NCBI RefSeq assembly: GCF_038096175.1
Contig: NZ_CP151099.1
Coordinates: 7,108,001-7,172,000 of the forward strand
Direction of reading: 5' to 3'
DNA length: 64,000 nt
Origin: Nostoc sp. UHCC 0302
GTDB lineage: Bacteria > Cyanobacteriota > Cyanobacteriia > Cyanobacteriales > Nostocaceae
The translations under genes were made by a program, and so were the position numbers. This document shows positions 17,518 to 27,389 of the stretch, piece after piece (position 1 is the first letter of the stretch; every line of letters begins with the position of its first letter). Under the pieces are notes generated by a model. The model worked only from the letters and a program-made list of their open reading frames with translations, did no database searches and was not told the DNA's origin.

Positions 17518-18252
17518 ATGAAATTAGCTAAAAAACTCGGAATTTTTGTTTCTGGTATTACTACCACCTTCGCTAGTACAGTTGTTATTGCTAGCGCTTA
17601 TATTCCAGCAGTACAAGCAGCAGAGATTGGTAGTAAATGGAATCCTAAATATGAAGTAGCTGGTGATGATATTGTTTATAACGGCTCATTTGAACTCGAC
17701 TCACTTGTAGACCCTAACAATCCCAATGTTAATAATCCCAACATTACAGGATGGAGTAAGTCTGGTGACCCACTAGATACATCGCTGAGCCAAATTAGTA
17801 ATTATCCTAAAAGTGGTTATCAGTCTTTATCACTTGCCAATGTTGTAGGCCCCGCTGCCATATCGCAAACTCTTGATACAACTAAGAATCAATATTATCG
17901 ACTTAGCTACTATTTAGTAGCTGAAGAAGATGCATCCACTGCCAATAATCTATTTGAAGTATTTGCTGGAAAGAACAAGTTGTTCTCGACAGAAAACATT
18001 ACTTATCAACCCTTCACACTGTATCAATTCGATTTTAAAGCGAAAGATACAACTACACTGTTAACATTCAATTATGAAAATCAAGCAGGCTTTTTCTACT
18101 TAGATGATGTTAGTGTCAGACCGCTGATTAAATCTAAGGATGGAAGTTATGAGCCTGTTCCCGAACCGTTCACGGTTGGAGGAACAGCAGTTGCAGGTTT
18201 ACTAGGAATCTGGCTGAAGAGAAAGCAAACTGCTAGCTTGAAAGAATCTTAA
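17518..18252 (+). CDS. PEP-CTERM secreted protein, paralogue 1
   Basis: About 244 residues from the ATG at 17518, chosen because GGAG lies 9 bases upstream, exactly as in the two following paralogues. An N-terminal signal peptide (KKLGIFVSGITTTFASTVV, ending near AVQAAEIG) leads to a beta-rich domain with the motif IVYNGSFELD...NPNITGWSKS (DUF642/choice-of-anchor style) and FFYLDDVSVRPL. The C-terminus is a PEP-CTERM sorting signal: VPEPFTVGG, a hydrophobic helix (GTAVAGLLGIWL) and KRKQ. Such proteins are exported and processed by exosortase-type enzymes. Ligand unknown. Confidence 0.85.
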   Translation: MKLAKKLGIFVSGITTTFASTVVIASAYIPAVQAAEIGSKWNPKYEVAGDDIVYNGSFELDSLVDPNNPNVNNPNITGWSKSGDPLDTSLSQISNYPKSGYQSLSLANVVGPAAISQTLDTTKNQYYRLSYYLVAEEDASTANNLFEVFAGKNKLFSTENITYQPFTLYQFDFKAKDTTTLLTFNYENQAGFFYLDDVSVRPLIKSKDGSYEPVPEPFTVGGTAVAGLLGIWLKRKQTASLKES

Positions 18253-18427
18253 AACAACAAGTAGTTCAACATAAAAAAAGTAAAAATTTTGTAGTAGCGC
18301 TGTTTTAAAAGACAACGCTACTACAAGCCTTAAAGCATTTTATGTTTAATTAGGTTGGCTTATAGTCATTCTTGATGAATTATGTTGGACATGATTGCAA
18401 ACTTTAAAATATTTGGAGCAGAATTTA

Positions 18428-19174
18428 ATGAAATTAACTAAAAAAACTGTAGTTTTTGTTTCTGGAATAACTATAGTCTTTGTGAGTAATGCTGTGATTA
18501 CTAGTATTTATACTCCAGCAGCGCAAGCAGCAGAAATCATTAACTATAATTCAGATGAACCCTTCTATACTTTACCTTCTAACAGTATTGTTATTAATGG
18601 AGGGTTTGAATTAGACCAAAATGCTATCCCTGATCCTGTTGATAATTTTCTATACATTAATAATCCTAATATTACAGGATGGACTAAATCTAATAATCCG
18701 GCAGATGAATGGATTACTGTTATTAGTGGTCGTAGTCATAGTGGTAACCAAAATTTAAGGGGTGGCGGCTATGAAAATTTTGGCTATATCTCACAAAATC
18801 TTAATACAATTCCTGGTCAGCAATACGAACTTAATTACTATTTAAAAACTCAAGATCAGGCAGAGTTAGTTGATAATAAATTTCAGACATTTTTAGGTGG
18901 CGAAAAGATTTCTGAGGTAACAAATCTCCTTGACAAACCCTTCGACTTCACACCACCATACGATTACACTACATACACACAGTATGCATACAAGTTTCTA
19001 GCCACATCAGAATCTACAGAGTTAAAGTTTGGTTATAGGAATCCTATTGGTTTTTTCTTCTTAGATGATGTAAGTGTTAAGCCTGTCCCTGAACCGTTAA
19101 CTCTTGGGGGAACAGCAGTTGCTGGTTTGCTAGGATTTTGGCTCAAAAACAAAAGGAAGCAAGCAACTAATTAG
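18428..19174 (+). CDS. PEP-CTERM secreted protein, paralogue 2
   Basis: About 248 residues. Same architecture as its neighbour: signal peptide (KKTVVFVSGITIVFVSNAV...AAQAAEI), IVINGGFELDQN and NPNITGWTKSNNP motifs, FFLDDVSVKPVPEPLTLGG near the end, and a hydrophobic PEP-CTERM helix with a basic tail (KNKRKQ). The 5' leader (TTTGGAGCAGAATTTAATG) is also shared, pointing to tandem gene duplication. It is separated from paralogue 1 by 175 bp. Confidence 0.85.
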   Translation: MKLTKKTVVFVSGITIVFVSNAVITSIYTPAAQAAEIINYNSDEPFYTLPSNSIVINGGFELDQNAIPDPVDNFLYINNPNITGWTKSNNPADEWITVISGRSHSGNQNLRGGGYENFGYISQNLNTIPGQQYELNYYLKTQDQAELVDNKFQTFLGGEKISEVTNLLDKPFDFTPPYDYTTYTQYAYKFLATSESTELKFGYRNPIGFFFLDDVSVKPVPEPLTLGGTAVAGLLGFWLKNKRKQATN

Positions 19175-19325
19175 TAATATAAGAAGCTTTAGTTTCAACT
19201 TTCAAAAATTAGCTGAAATAATTTGTTTGTAACTATAAACCTATGGATCTGAATCTTTTAATTTTTACTTGATCTACAGTAATTTTGTCAATATAAAATG
19301 CAGTAAAATTTTGGAGACATATTTC

Positions 19326-20068
19326 ATGAAATTAGCTAAACAATTCGTAATTCTTGTTTCTGCTATGAGTACTGTCGTGATTACTAATGTTGATATGCCA
19401 GCAGCACAAGCTGAAGACGGCCCCCCTTATACTACAAGCGACCCTACCTATATTCCAGATCCTAATGATGATCCCAATTATTTTGAAGATCCTCAGAATA
19501 TTGTGGTCAACAGCAGTTTTGAAGTAGACCCGCTTGTTAATCCTAAAAATTACACCTTAGCTAATCCTTACATTACTAGATGGAATAATGGTAGTGGTGT
19601 TTTGATTCCTGGGCTCGATACAATATATCTTTTTCAAGAATCTAATTATCCTCACACTGGTTTTCGGAGTTTAAGTCTTGGTGGCACTGGCTATTTATCA
19701 CAAACTCTCAATACTAATGTTGGTCAAGAGTATCAACTAACTTACTATTTAGCATCTATTGACGAAACTGTTCCAGGAAGTTCTGGACTTAATAACATAT
19801 TTAAACAATTGTAGGTGGGAAGGTAATTGATAACAAAGTAGATGTCAATTTCCAAAAATTTAAACCATATCAATACAACTTTAAAGCGACATCATCAACA
19901 ACAGAGTTAAAGTTTTTTTCCAGAGATTATAATGGTTTTTTATACTTAGATGATGTGAATGTCAAACCTGTACCAGAGCCATTAACTCTTGGTGGTACAG
20001 CAGCCGCGGGGTTAATAGGAATGTGGATGAAGAGAAAGCGAACTATTAGTATCAATCCAAATAGATAG
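19326..20068 (+). pseudogene. PEP-CTERM secreted protein, paralogue 3, with a frameshift
   Basis: The ATG at 19326 (GGAG 9 bases upstream) starts the same signal peptide and beta-domain, with IVVNSSFEVDP and NPYITRWNNG. At about 19807-19813 the frame breaks: it reads FKQL and stops at TAG. Adding one T to the run in CAATTG restores FKQFVGGKVIDNKV and continues through FLYLDDVNVKPVPEPLTLGG and a normal PEP-CTERM tail to a stop at 20066-20068. A single-base loss explains everything. It is either a fresh pseudogene or a sequencing error; the downstream frame is otherwise intact over 85 codons. Confidence 0.8.
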
Positions 20069-20084
20069 TAAAATTTGCACTCTA

Positions 20085-21380
20085 CTAGGCTATTAAACTA
20101 TTTTCTGCGCTTGCTGTGACAATCTGACGCACTTGGGCATCTGTTAGACCTTTTTTAGCACTAAGCATCAAGGCTATGACTCCTGCAACATGGGGAGTAG
20201 CCATAGATGTTCCGTTCAAAGAACCGTACTTATTACCAGGAAGTGTTGAGTAAACGCCTACTCCAGGGGCTGTGACGTAAGCATTTAGGTTAGCACCAGA
20301 TAAATTAGAGAATTTAGCGATATGGTCATACTTATCGACTGCACCTACAGTAAGTCCCCAGTTCTTTGCATAGTTACCAGGATAGTATGGTTGTGAGCGG
20401 CTCTCATTCCCTGCTGCCATGATCACAATTGCCCCTTTGTTGCTAGCATACTGCACAGCTGATTCTAGGTAATTATTAGGATCATCTTGACCAAGGCTAA
20501 GGTTAATGACATTTGCCCCATTGTCCACAGCATAACGAATGCCATTAGCGATCGCAGTCTCGGAGCCTAAGCCATCATCACCTAAAACTTTCACTGGCAT
20601 AATTTTGGCATTATATGCAATGCCAGTTACACCAAAGCCATTTTTCACTCCTGCGATCGTACCAGCAACATGAGTCCCATGACCGTTTTTATCTAAGGTG
20701 TTGTTATTATTGCCATCAAAGTTCCAACCGTAAACATCATCAATATAGCCGTTGCGATCGTCATCCTTGCCGTTACCAGCAATTTCTTTGGTATTCTTCC
20801 AAATATTACTGCTTAAGTCGGGATGATTGCGATCGACACCACTATCCACAACAGCAACAGTAATTCCCTTACCTGTATATCCTTTTGCCCAGACTTCTGA
20901 AGCTTTAATCAAATCTGCTCCCCAATTATAACCACCGAGGTTAGGAACATCAGCAAAGGTACTCTGACCAGTAGCTCTGGCAACTGCTGCTGCTGCTGCA
21001 TCAATCAAACCGTAACCATCAGTGGAGCTATAATTGTTCTTGATAGTAATAGCTTTGGCAAAAATATTATTATTTTCATTACTTTCAATGACATTATCAT
21101 AGCCATCTGCTTGATATAAAAGATAATAATTCCCTGCTGCCAAGTTAATATTAATATTGAATGAAACTATCAGCGAAGTGTAAGCATTTGCCGCAACACT
21201 ACTAACAGATTCATCTCCTAAAAATACATCATTATTACTCAGAAGCTTATCTTTTGATAAATAAAACTTAGTGGCACTAGCAATACCATTACCAACACCT
21301 TGGTTTTTTACCCGATATCTGATTTGAACGAATAATCCACTACTACTATATTTTAGTAATATTTTCCAAGTAGAAAAGCA
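20085..21380 (-). pseudogene. Subtilisin-family (S8) serine peptidase with a CARDB-like domain, N-terminus missing
   Basis: The catalytic domain looks complete: Asp in VAVVDSGVDRNHPDL, His in NGHGTHVAGTIAG and Ser in LNGTSMATPHVAGVIAL. Before it is a CARDB-like beta domain (RYRVKNQGVGNGIA, FYLSKDKLLSNND, NYYLLYQADGYDNVIESNE). The frame is open back to a stop at 21381-21383, but there is no ATG or GTG in that upstream part; the first possible start is a TTG at 21143, inside the CARDB domain. A signal peptide and upstream repeats are lacking. I read it as a 5'-truncated gene, though a TTG-initiated cytoplasmic form (352 residues) cannot be excluded. Confidence 0.75.
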
Positions 21381-21415
21381 TTAGTAAATTGAAAAATACA
21401 TTCTCCAATATATTG

Positions 21416-22036
21416 CTATAAAATCCATGCAGCTTGGAAAAAATCATGCTCACAGAACATCGCATAACGGTAAGTGGAATGCACAATAGAGTTGGTAGTG
21501 GCATAATTGTCAACTAAACTTTCTAATTGTTGTGCCAGTGGTTGAAAATCTACACTGCTGTAAGTACGAATCCAGTCTGCATATTGATGATTGGGGATGC
21601 CATCATTAGCTAATTGCTCTCCTAAAAAAGCATAGAGACGCATACATGGAGACATCGCCGCAGCGATTAAACCTACATCCCCACCCCAAGCGGTAGCTAA
21701 CAAAAAGTCAGTATAGCGACGGGTAGCGGCTCCTGGTTCTACAGATTGCAGATTAACTCCCCATTGGGAAGCATAACTGTCATGTAGTTGCAGTTCTGCC
21801 AAAACTCCACTAGCTAGGTGATGAAATGTAGTGAAACCTAACCAGTCTGGTGCTTTAGCTGCGGCAATGCTGTAAGCACGGGCAAAAGCTTCTAAAAAAA
21901 AAGCATCTTGCCCTACATAATAAGCAAATTTCTTCTGCTCAAGAGTACCATCTCCAATACCTTGCACAAAAGGATGCTCTAGACAAGCTTGGGCTAAGTC
22001 TTGATTAGCTGTCCACAATTCGTTGGATAAAATCAT
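21416..22036 (-). CDS. tenA: TenA-family aminopyrimidine aminohydrolase (thiaminase II)
   Basis: A 206-residue all-helical protein. TenA hydrolyses aminopyrimidine breakdown products so that the pyrimidine part of thiamine can be salvaged. Expected residues are present: Asp44 in YVGQDAFFLEAFARAY, the nucleophilic Cys131 in MSPCMRLYAFLG and the late acidic residue in MFCEHDFFQAAW. It stands alone; no TPP riboswitch was recognised in the 150 bp upstream, so regulation is not evident. Confidence 0.92.
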   Translation of the reverse strand: MILSNELWTANQDLAQACLEHPFVQGIGDGTLEQKKFAYYVGQDAFFLEAFARAYSIAAAKAPDWLGFTTFHHLASGVLAELQLHDSYASQWGVNLQSVEPGAATRRYTDFLLATAWGGDVGLIAAAMSPCMRLYAFLGEQLANDGIPNHQYADWIRTYSSVDFQPLAQQLESLVDNYATTNSIVHSTYRYAMFCEHDFFQAAWIL

Positions 22037-22724
22037 TAGTTAATGCTCAACAAGTTCCTGATTTTGAGTATTTTTTTGCGCTTCTGTTACAACCCAAGTA
22101 GAGGATTGCTCTTCTAACTTGATAATTGCTACACACTATATATTATTGTCTTTTTGTAAAGTATCTATCTCTTAATTAAATAAAATCTTTAAGTCCCATA
22201 ACAGCGTTGGTATTACATAACGGCTCATGTTATCTGAATCCTTGTATAGCAAATGTTTTAGGCTTAAAAATTCCAAAAACTGAAATGCCAACAGTGGCTT
22301 ATTTCTACCGAATTTTTTAGTTATTTTCACGAAAATAATATTAAGAGGAGATGAAGATTTTTAGTTTGGCTAAGTATACTTTCAGTAAACAAGTTAATCT
22401 CTTAAGAAGCCATTAATATTGCCAAATTTTTACTTAATTGTCAAAATAACTATTTCATTATTAGTAGCACTACTTGGGAATTGAGAAATTTTTGAATTAA
22501 TAACTACCGGGCTAGTTGCTGAATGTGCTGGTCTTGAATTGAATATTTCACTTTATATTTTGCAATCACTACAGAACCAATTAAACTGCGATCGCAGTTG
22601 CTGCTATTAACAAATTTTTGGTTAATTTAAAACTGAGTCTGGTGGTTAAAAGACGTTAAGTAATCGAATCTATCTGAGATTTTATCAAAGACAAACAGTT
22701 TTTTGAGCAAAACACATTAACTGT
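22037..22724. other. Intergenic region between divergent tenA and glycosyltransferase genes
   Basis: About 690 bp, AT-rich, with one HIP1-like GCGATCGC (about 22590). It must carry the promoters of both flanking genes, but I cannot assign boxes with confidence. No gene or RNA recognised. Confidence 0.5.
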
Positions 22725-24371
22725 ATGCAAGTTCAAATCAAATCCATAAAAAGTAAGTTGTTATATTCCAATGCCCTACGTGTTCTTATAGTTGTCATCT
22801 TAATGTTGGGTATATTTTTTCGATTCGTCAATCTTGACCGAAAAGTGTACTGGCATGATGAGGCTTTTACCTCAATAAGAATTTCTGGCTACTTACGTAA
22901 AGAAATAGTTCAGGAAGTCTTCAAGGGTCAGGTAATTGGTATTAGAGATTTAGATAAGTATCAGCAACCCAGCTTAGAAAAAGGCTTACTTGGTACAATA
23001 AAGGGCTTAGCACAAGAAGAACCTCAACATCCGCCATTATATTTCGTAATGATGCGAATTTGGGCGCAATTGTTTGGCAGTTCAGTGGCTGTGACGAGAA
23101 CTTTGTCTGTCTTTATTAGCTTGTTAGTGTTTCCTGCTATCTACTGGTTATGTCTGGAACTCTTTGAGTCACCACTAGTAGGATGGATGGCGATCGCAAT
23201 CGTAGCTGTCTCACCATTTCATGTTTTGTTCGCCCAAGAAGCGCGGGAATACGTTCTATGGACACTGACAATCTTGCTGTCAAGCGCCGCATTACTACGA
23301 GCCTTACGGCATAAAACGAAGCTCAACTGGGTAATTTATGCAGTAAGTCTAGCAGTCGGTCTCTATACATTCCTATTTACTGGTTTGGTCGCAATAGGAC
23401 ATGGAATTTATGTACTTGTGACTGAAAACTTCCGAAGGACTAAGGCAGTTACTGCATATCTATTTGCAACTTTTGTTGGTTTTTTAACTTTTGTGCCTTG
23501 GATTATAGTTGTTATTACTAGCTTTTCATCATTCCGAGGTACTACAAGCTGGGCAGCTAAAGATTATGGCTTGTTATTCTTGGTGAAAACTTGGTGTCTT
23601 AACCTTAGCCGGATTTTTCTAGATTTAGATACTAATGCTTTTTTTGATGTTGATTTTAGCTTTAATAAGCTAATTACTTACTTAACTTTACCAATACTAG
23701 TTTTAATAGGATATTCGATTTACTTTCTTTATCGTAATTCTCCGAAACGGGTTTGGTTATTTGTCTTAAGCTTGATTGGTTCTACAGCACTAGCTTTATT
23801 ACTGCCGGATTTAATTTTAGGAGGTCGGCGTTCAATTACTGCTCGATATTTATTCCCCTGTGTTCTGGGAATTGAACTAGCTGTTGCTTACCTTTTGATT
23901 ACAAAAATGACATCCATCTCTATGGCTAGTCTGCAACGAAAGCTATGGCAGCTTGTGACGCTGGCTATAGTCTCGATTGGTGTTGTTTCTAATGTAAGTA
24001 TTGCTGGAGCAGAAGTTACATGGAATAAAAGTATGAGCTGCTATAATCCGCAGCTATCTCGTATTATTAACCAAGCCAACCATCCGCTTTTGGTGAGCAG
24101 CAGTTATAGCAATAATGTCGCATATCTACTGTCTCTAAGCCATCTCCTCGATACAAAAGTGAAACTTCAATTGGTAGTTGAACCGGATATACCTAAAATT
24201 CCAGATGGTTTTGGTGAAATATTTTTATTTAATCCTTCCAAAGCATGGCTAGCTCAATTTAATAAAGAGCAGGCTTACAAGATAGAGCCTGTTTACCAGC
24301 CCATCTGCCGAGCTTACGGTGACTTGTTTTGGGGAGTCGAACTGTGGAGGCTAGAAAAGAAAAATATTTAA
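22725..24371 (+). CDS. Multi-span membrane glycosyltransferase (PMT/ArnT-like, GT-C fold)
   Basis: A 548-residue membrane protein. The first periplasmic loop has the GT-C type acidic motif in FRFVNLDRKVYWHDEAFTS (about residues 29-47), and the second loop has QEEPQHPPLYFVMMRIWAQL, both typical of the PMT/ArnT superfamily that transfers sugars from polyprenyl-phosphate donors. About ten hydrophobic segments follow, then a soluble C-terminal part. The acceptor is not evident. It stands alone between intergenic gaps, so context gives no pathway. Confidence 0.82.
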   Translation: MQVQIKSIKSKLLYSNALRVLIVVILMLGIFFRFVNLDRKVYWHDEAFTSIRISGYLRKEIVQEVFKGQVIGIRDLDKYQQPSLEKGLLGTIKGLAQEEPQHPPLYFVMMRIWAQLFGSSVAVTRTLSVFISLLVFPAIYWLCLELFESPLVGWMAIAIVAVSPFHVLFAQEAREYVLWTLTILLSSAALLRALRHKTKLNWVIYAVSLAVGLYTFLFTGLVAIGHGIYVLVTENFRRTKAVTAYLFATFVGFLTFVPWIIVVITSFSSFRGTTSWAAKDYGLLFLVKTWCLNLSRIFLDLDTNAFFDVDFSFNKLITYLTLPILVLIGYSIYFLYRNSPKRVWLFVLSLIGSTALALLLPDLILGGRRSITARYLFPCVLGIELAVAYLLITKMTSISMASLQRKLWQLVTLAIVSIGVVSNVSIAGAEVTWNKSMSCYNPQLSRIINQANHPLLVSSSYSNNVAYLLSLSHLLDTKVKLQLVVEPDIPKIPDGFGEIFLFNPSKAWLAQFNKEQAYKIEPVYQPICRAYGDLFWGVELWRLEKKNI

Positions 24372-24469
24372 AATAAGATCAATCAGTTTTTTCAAGGTAA
24401 CTTCAATCGATGCAATCCTAAGCTCTGAATCCAATTTGCGTATTGATAATTCTTGAAGAAAACGAATTT

Positions 24470-25240
24470 CTAAAATTGTAGAAGCTGGAGCAAGACTGAG
24501 CTAAGACTTCCCAAGAAGTCAAAAAAGCTGGGGCTACCAGTGCTTACTTTCTCATCTGGGCGTCTTTGCAGTTCTTTCATAAAAGCTTGAGCTGTCTGAC
24601 TTCCAGGGCTGTTGTTTTGGGATGTAAACAATTGTTCAGCAATCTGGGCATCTTGAAATGCACCTTCTCGATCAAGTGCTTGGTAGCGGGCAATACCACG
24701 GGCTAAGTACGCACCTGCATATTTAGGTTTAATTGCGATCGCTTGATTGAAATAAGTGATCGCTTGCTGTTGATTACCTTTTTCGGCTTCTGCTACGCCC
24801 CAAGCATAAAAATCTTCTGGTGAAGCGATTTGTGATGGTATACCAACTGCACCTTGAAAGTTTACGCCATTGAGATAAGCACCAGTCAATTGTGCGTTTG
24901 CTAAATAAGAATTTCGCAAATCTGCATTGGTAAGATTTGCGCCACTGAGTTTAGCCTCGCTTAAGTTAACACCAAATAAACCAGCCCCGCTCAAGTTAGC
25001 ACCTCTCAAATCTGCGCCGCTTAAGTTTGCACGGCTAAGGTTAGCACCTGTAAGATTAGCACCGCTCAAATTGGCTCCAGATAAGTCAGCCAACACTAAA
25101 CCAGCACCAGTTAAATCACAGTTTTGACATTGTTTGGTTGCCAACAACTGTTTAACGTGTTCAGTGTTTGCTGCTTGAACAGTTGTTGTCAAGCTGATTG
25201 TGGCTATAAAGGCGGCTGTGGCTGAAATTAGGCTTTTCAT
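24470..25240 (-). CDS. Secreted pentapeptide-repeat protein with TPR
   Basis: About 256 residues from the ATG at 25240 (a TTG five codons earlier is also open). A signal peptide (SLISATAAFIATISLTT...VQAA) is followed by a CxxC-containing stretch (KQCQNCDLTG) and about twelve A(D/N)LxG pentapeptides (residues about 45-125, as in ANLSGANLTGANLSRANL), which form a right-handed beta helix. A TPR-like region follows (AEKGNQQQAITYFNQAIAIK and GAYLARGIARYQ). The start CxxC-pentapeptide layout is common in cyanobacterial lumen or periplasmic proteins. Function unknown. Confidence 0.85.
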   Translation of the reverse strand: MKSLISATAAFIATISLTTTVQAANTEHVKQLLATKQCQNCDLTGAGLVLADLSGANLSGANLTGANLSRANLSGADLRGANLSGAGLFGVNLSEAKLSGANLTNADLRNSYLANAQLTGAYLNGVNFQGAVGIPSQIASPEDFYAWGVAEAEKGNQQQAITYFNQAIAIKPKYAGAYLARGIARYQALDREGAFQDAQIAEQLFTSQNNSPGSQTAQAFMKELQRRPDEKVSTGSPSFFDFLGSLSSVLLQLLQF

Positions 25241-25352
25241 AATTTGGTGTAGCAATTTCTCTTACTCAATACTCAACATCAGCTGAGATACATTTATACC
25301 TCAGCTTATGATATGAGCAATCTGAGTAATTTGCCCTCTGTAGTTGTCTATG

Positions 25353-25499
25353 TCACCTATGAAGCTGAGTTAGAGCCAAAACTTCTTTGTGTTGCAAGTT
25401 CATACTTCCACTTAACTGTGCTGGAGAAGACCAACCCATTTCTGTAAATAAGGTAAGAGCAAATGTTAAGATACCTGCCAATAATAGTTTTTCTAGCAT
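25353..25499 (-). CDS. Small secreted peptide ORF (48 residues)
   Basis: ATG at 25499 is preceded by a strong ribosome binding site, GGGGAG, eight bases upstream. The first 25 residues look like a signal peptide (MLEKLLLAGILTFALTLFT) with a plausible cleavage region near GWSSPAQ, leaving a mature peptide of about 22 residues ending LALTQLHR. No family recognised. The good ribosome site and signal peptide are the only evidence that it is real. Confidence 0.5.
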   Translation of the reverse strand: MLEKLLLAGILTFALTLFTEMGWSSPAQLSGSMNLQHKEVLALTQLHR

Positions 25500-25682
25500 A
25501 TTAGTAACTCCCCACAACCGTCGTAAGATAGACGGGAATTATATTAATAATAGGTATAATTTATTATCTCAGCAAGCTAAGCGATCGCAAAAGATACTGG
25601 GTGTGATTTTAATCAATCATTCAAGTGATGCAAATCACACACAGCACTTGAGCTATGACTTTATATTTCTTGATAATAGCCT

Positions 25683-26660
25683 CTAAAACTTCCAACCTAA
25701 TAGTAGTCCAAGACTGCAAGTACTTATAACAATAATCTTCACTACTAAACTATTCACAAATTGACTATCATTGAAAGATTCCTCAAAGAAATCAATATTA
25801 ATTCGCGACAAATAATTTGTGGATTTATCAATAAAAATTGCTGAACAGATAGATAAAATTACACTAAAACAGAAGCTAATAAAAAATCCAAAATAATATT
25901 TTAATAAATGATTTTCTTGCCAGTAACTCAATTTGCTTAAACTTATAGCCAAGGCTAAACCTATGCTAGATATAGTTATAACAAAGGATAGTAATTTTGC
26001 CCTATTTTGAATTCCATACCTACTTAAAATTGAGGCAGCACGGTTAATATCACTGTTTATACAACTAACAATAATTACATAATCCCCTTGTTTGATTCGC
26101 TTATGATAAAATCGAGCGCGAGCATCTGAAAGACTCAATCTCATAGCGTCAAAATGGGCGCTTATAGTCAGAGTTGTAAAAGGTTTTCGTTGTGGTAAAT
26201 CTCCCTTGTATATTAAGGAAATTTGTTTCAATGAAAAGCCTGTAGCTAATAAATCTCTGATAGCAGCTTCAGTATGATCTACATGAGAAAAATAACGTAT
26301 TGTATGTTTTGTTCCAACAAAACCTCTATAAGGAATAGCAGGAGTTGGAGGATTAGTATCTTTAGTTTCAGTTGCCTGAATTAGTTTCCACCTATCTGGA
26401 ATATAAGGAATACTAAAATTACAAATTAAAATAATAACGGCTACAACAGTTAAAAGAATAGATTCTAGTTGTTTTGATTGAATGAGGCTTGAAAAAGCAA
26501 ATATTAAATAAACAATAACAACTAAAAGGGCTTCTTTCTCAAAGTAGAAAAAGAACGTTCCAATAACTGTAATATAAAGACAAATTATCGGTGAATTACA
26601 AAAAGATAAAATTGAACCTATAAATAAATAGTTTATAAAAACCGCGAGTAAAGATGACAT
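25683..26660 (-). CDS. Membrane protein with one YflT/GSP17M-like domain
   Basis: A 325-residue protein with hydrophobic segments at both ends (about residues 1-90 and 225-325). Between them, at about 110-220, is a soluble domain: GTKHTIRYFSHVDHTEAAIRD, LLATGFSLKQISLIYKG, FYHKRIKQGDYVIIVSC and INRAASILSRYGIQ. This closely parallels the middle domain of the 547-residue protein at 31767, which belongs to the general-stress-protein-17M-like group. It is the last of a co-oriented group of four. Function unknown; the domain may sense or bind something at the membrane. Confidence 0.7.
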   Translation of the reverse strand: MSSLLAVFINYLFIGSILSFCNSPIICLYITVIGTFFFYFEKEALLVVIVYLIFAFSSLIQSKQLESILLTVVAVIILICNFSIPYIPDRWKLIQATETKDTNPPTPAIPYRGFVGTKHTIRYFSHVDHTEAAIRDLLATGFSLKQISLIYKGDLPQRKPFTTLTISAHFDAMRLSLSDARARFYHKRIKQGDYVIIVSCINSDINRAASILSRYGIQNRAKLLSFVITISSIGLALAISLSKLSYWQENHLLKYYFGFFISFCFSVILSICSAIFIDKSTNYLSRINIDFFEESFNDSQFVNSLVVKIIVISTCSLGLLLGWKF

Positions 26661-26687
26661 AACATAAAATTTAGAGGTGATTCTAGC

Positions 26688-27368
26688 TTATTTTTTATTT
26701 TGTGTTGCATTTCTCTCATCTTTAGCTTGTGTACCGAAATAAAATCCCAATGCTGTGCCGAGAATTGTGGTTAGTGAGTTTAAAATTAATGTTATAAGCT
26801 CCTTAGAGCTATTATCAAAAGTACAAAAGGCAACATCTGAAGAGGATGGAGAATTAGGAGTAGGTGTAGAGCCAGGAGTAGGAGCAGGACTAGGATTAGT
26901 ATTCTGTATAATCGGATTTTGAGCGCCATTAGGTAGGCAACTTACTGGTCTAGGCATAAAACTCGATACAAATATATACAAGAAGGTTGCGCCAATAGTC
27001 CCAGCAAGCAGCAGTATTAAAGATTTTGCAAGTACAGCTCTGGTTTTTTCCTGTGCTTGTGGAATGCTAACAATTATTTCTGAAACTTCTTCTTCCGCAA
27101 CCGCATCGGTTTCTAATCCGACGTTGGTTTCTATTAATTCAGGGTTGCTTTCGAGTTCGTTAAATTCATCGTAGGGACTTACTTTCGCAACAGGAGAAAG
27201 GGGACTGGATGTTTCTCCAATCCCCTCGCTTACAGAGGCTTGTTTCTCTCGAAGACTTCTAGATGTGGTGGATGTAGAAGCTGATTGTTGTTCAGTTTCT
27301 TCTTGGCTTTGAGAGTTTTCAGATGAACTTCTTAACTGATCATTAGCCTCTTCTGGCTCATTAGTCAT
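26688..27368 (-). CDS. Two-TM protein with disordered N-terminus
   Basis: About 226 residues from the ATG at 27368 (a GTG four codons earlier is also open). The first 110 residues are Ser/Glu/Gln-rich and disordered. A transmembrane helix follows (AKSLILLLAGTIGATFLYIF), then a Pro/Ser/Thr loop with two Cys that could pair (PVSCLPNG and AFCTFDNSS), then a second helix (TLILNSLTTILGTALGFYFG) with a charged tail. No family recognised. It is 21 bp after the ribbon-helix-helix gene and 27 bp before the YflT-domain gene, so the three are probably cotranscribed. Confidence 0.65.
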   Translation of the reverse strand: MTNEPEEANDQLRSSSENSQSQEETEQQSASTSTTSRSLREKQASVSEGIGETSSPLSPVAKVSPYDEFNELESNPELIETNVGLETDAVAEEEVSEIIVSIPQAQEKTRAVLAKSLILLLAGTIGATFLYIFVSSFMPRPVSCLPNGAQNPIIQNTNPSPAPTPGSTPTPNSPSSSDVAFCTFDNSSKELITLILNSLTTILGTALGFYFGTQAKDERNATQNKK

Positions 27369-27389
27369 ACTTTCCACCACTCACTTGAT

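Noticed and set aside
22037-22200. TPP riboswitch upstream of tenA
   Set aside because: I looked for the conserved CUGAGA and ACCUGA-type boxes in the leader and did not find them.
25387-25686. Plus-strand 99-codon frame
   Set aside because: Antisense to the better supported small secreted peptide and lacking a ribosome site; composition not protein-like.
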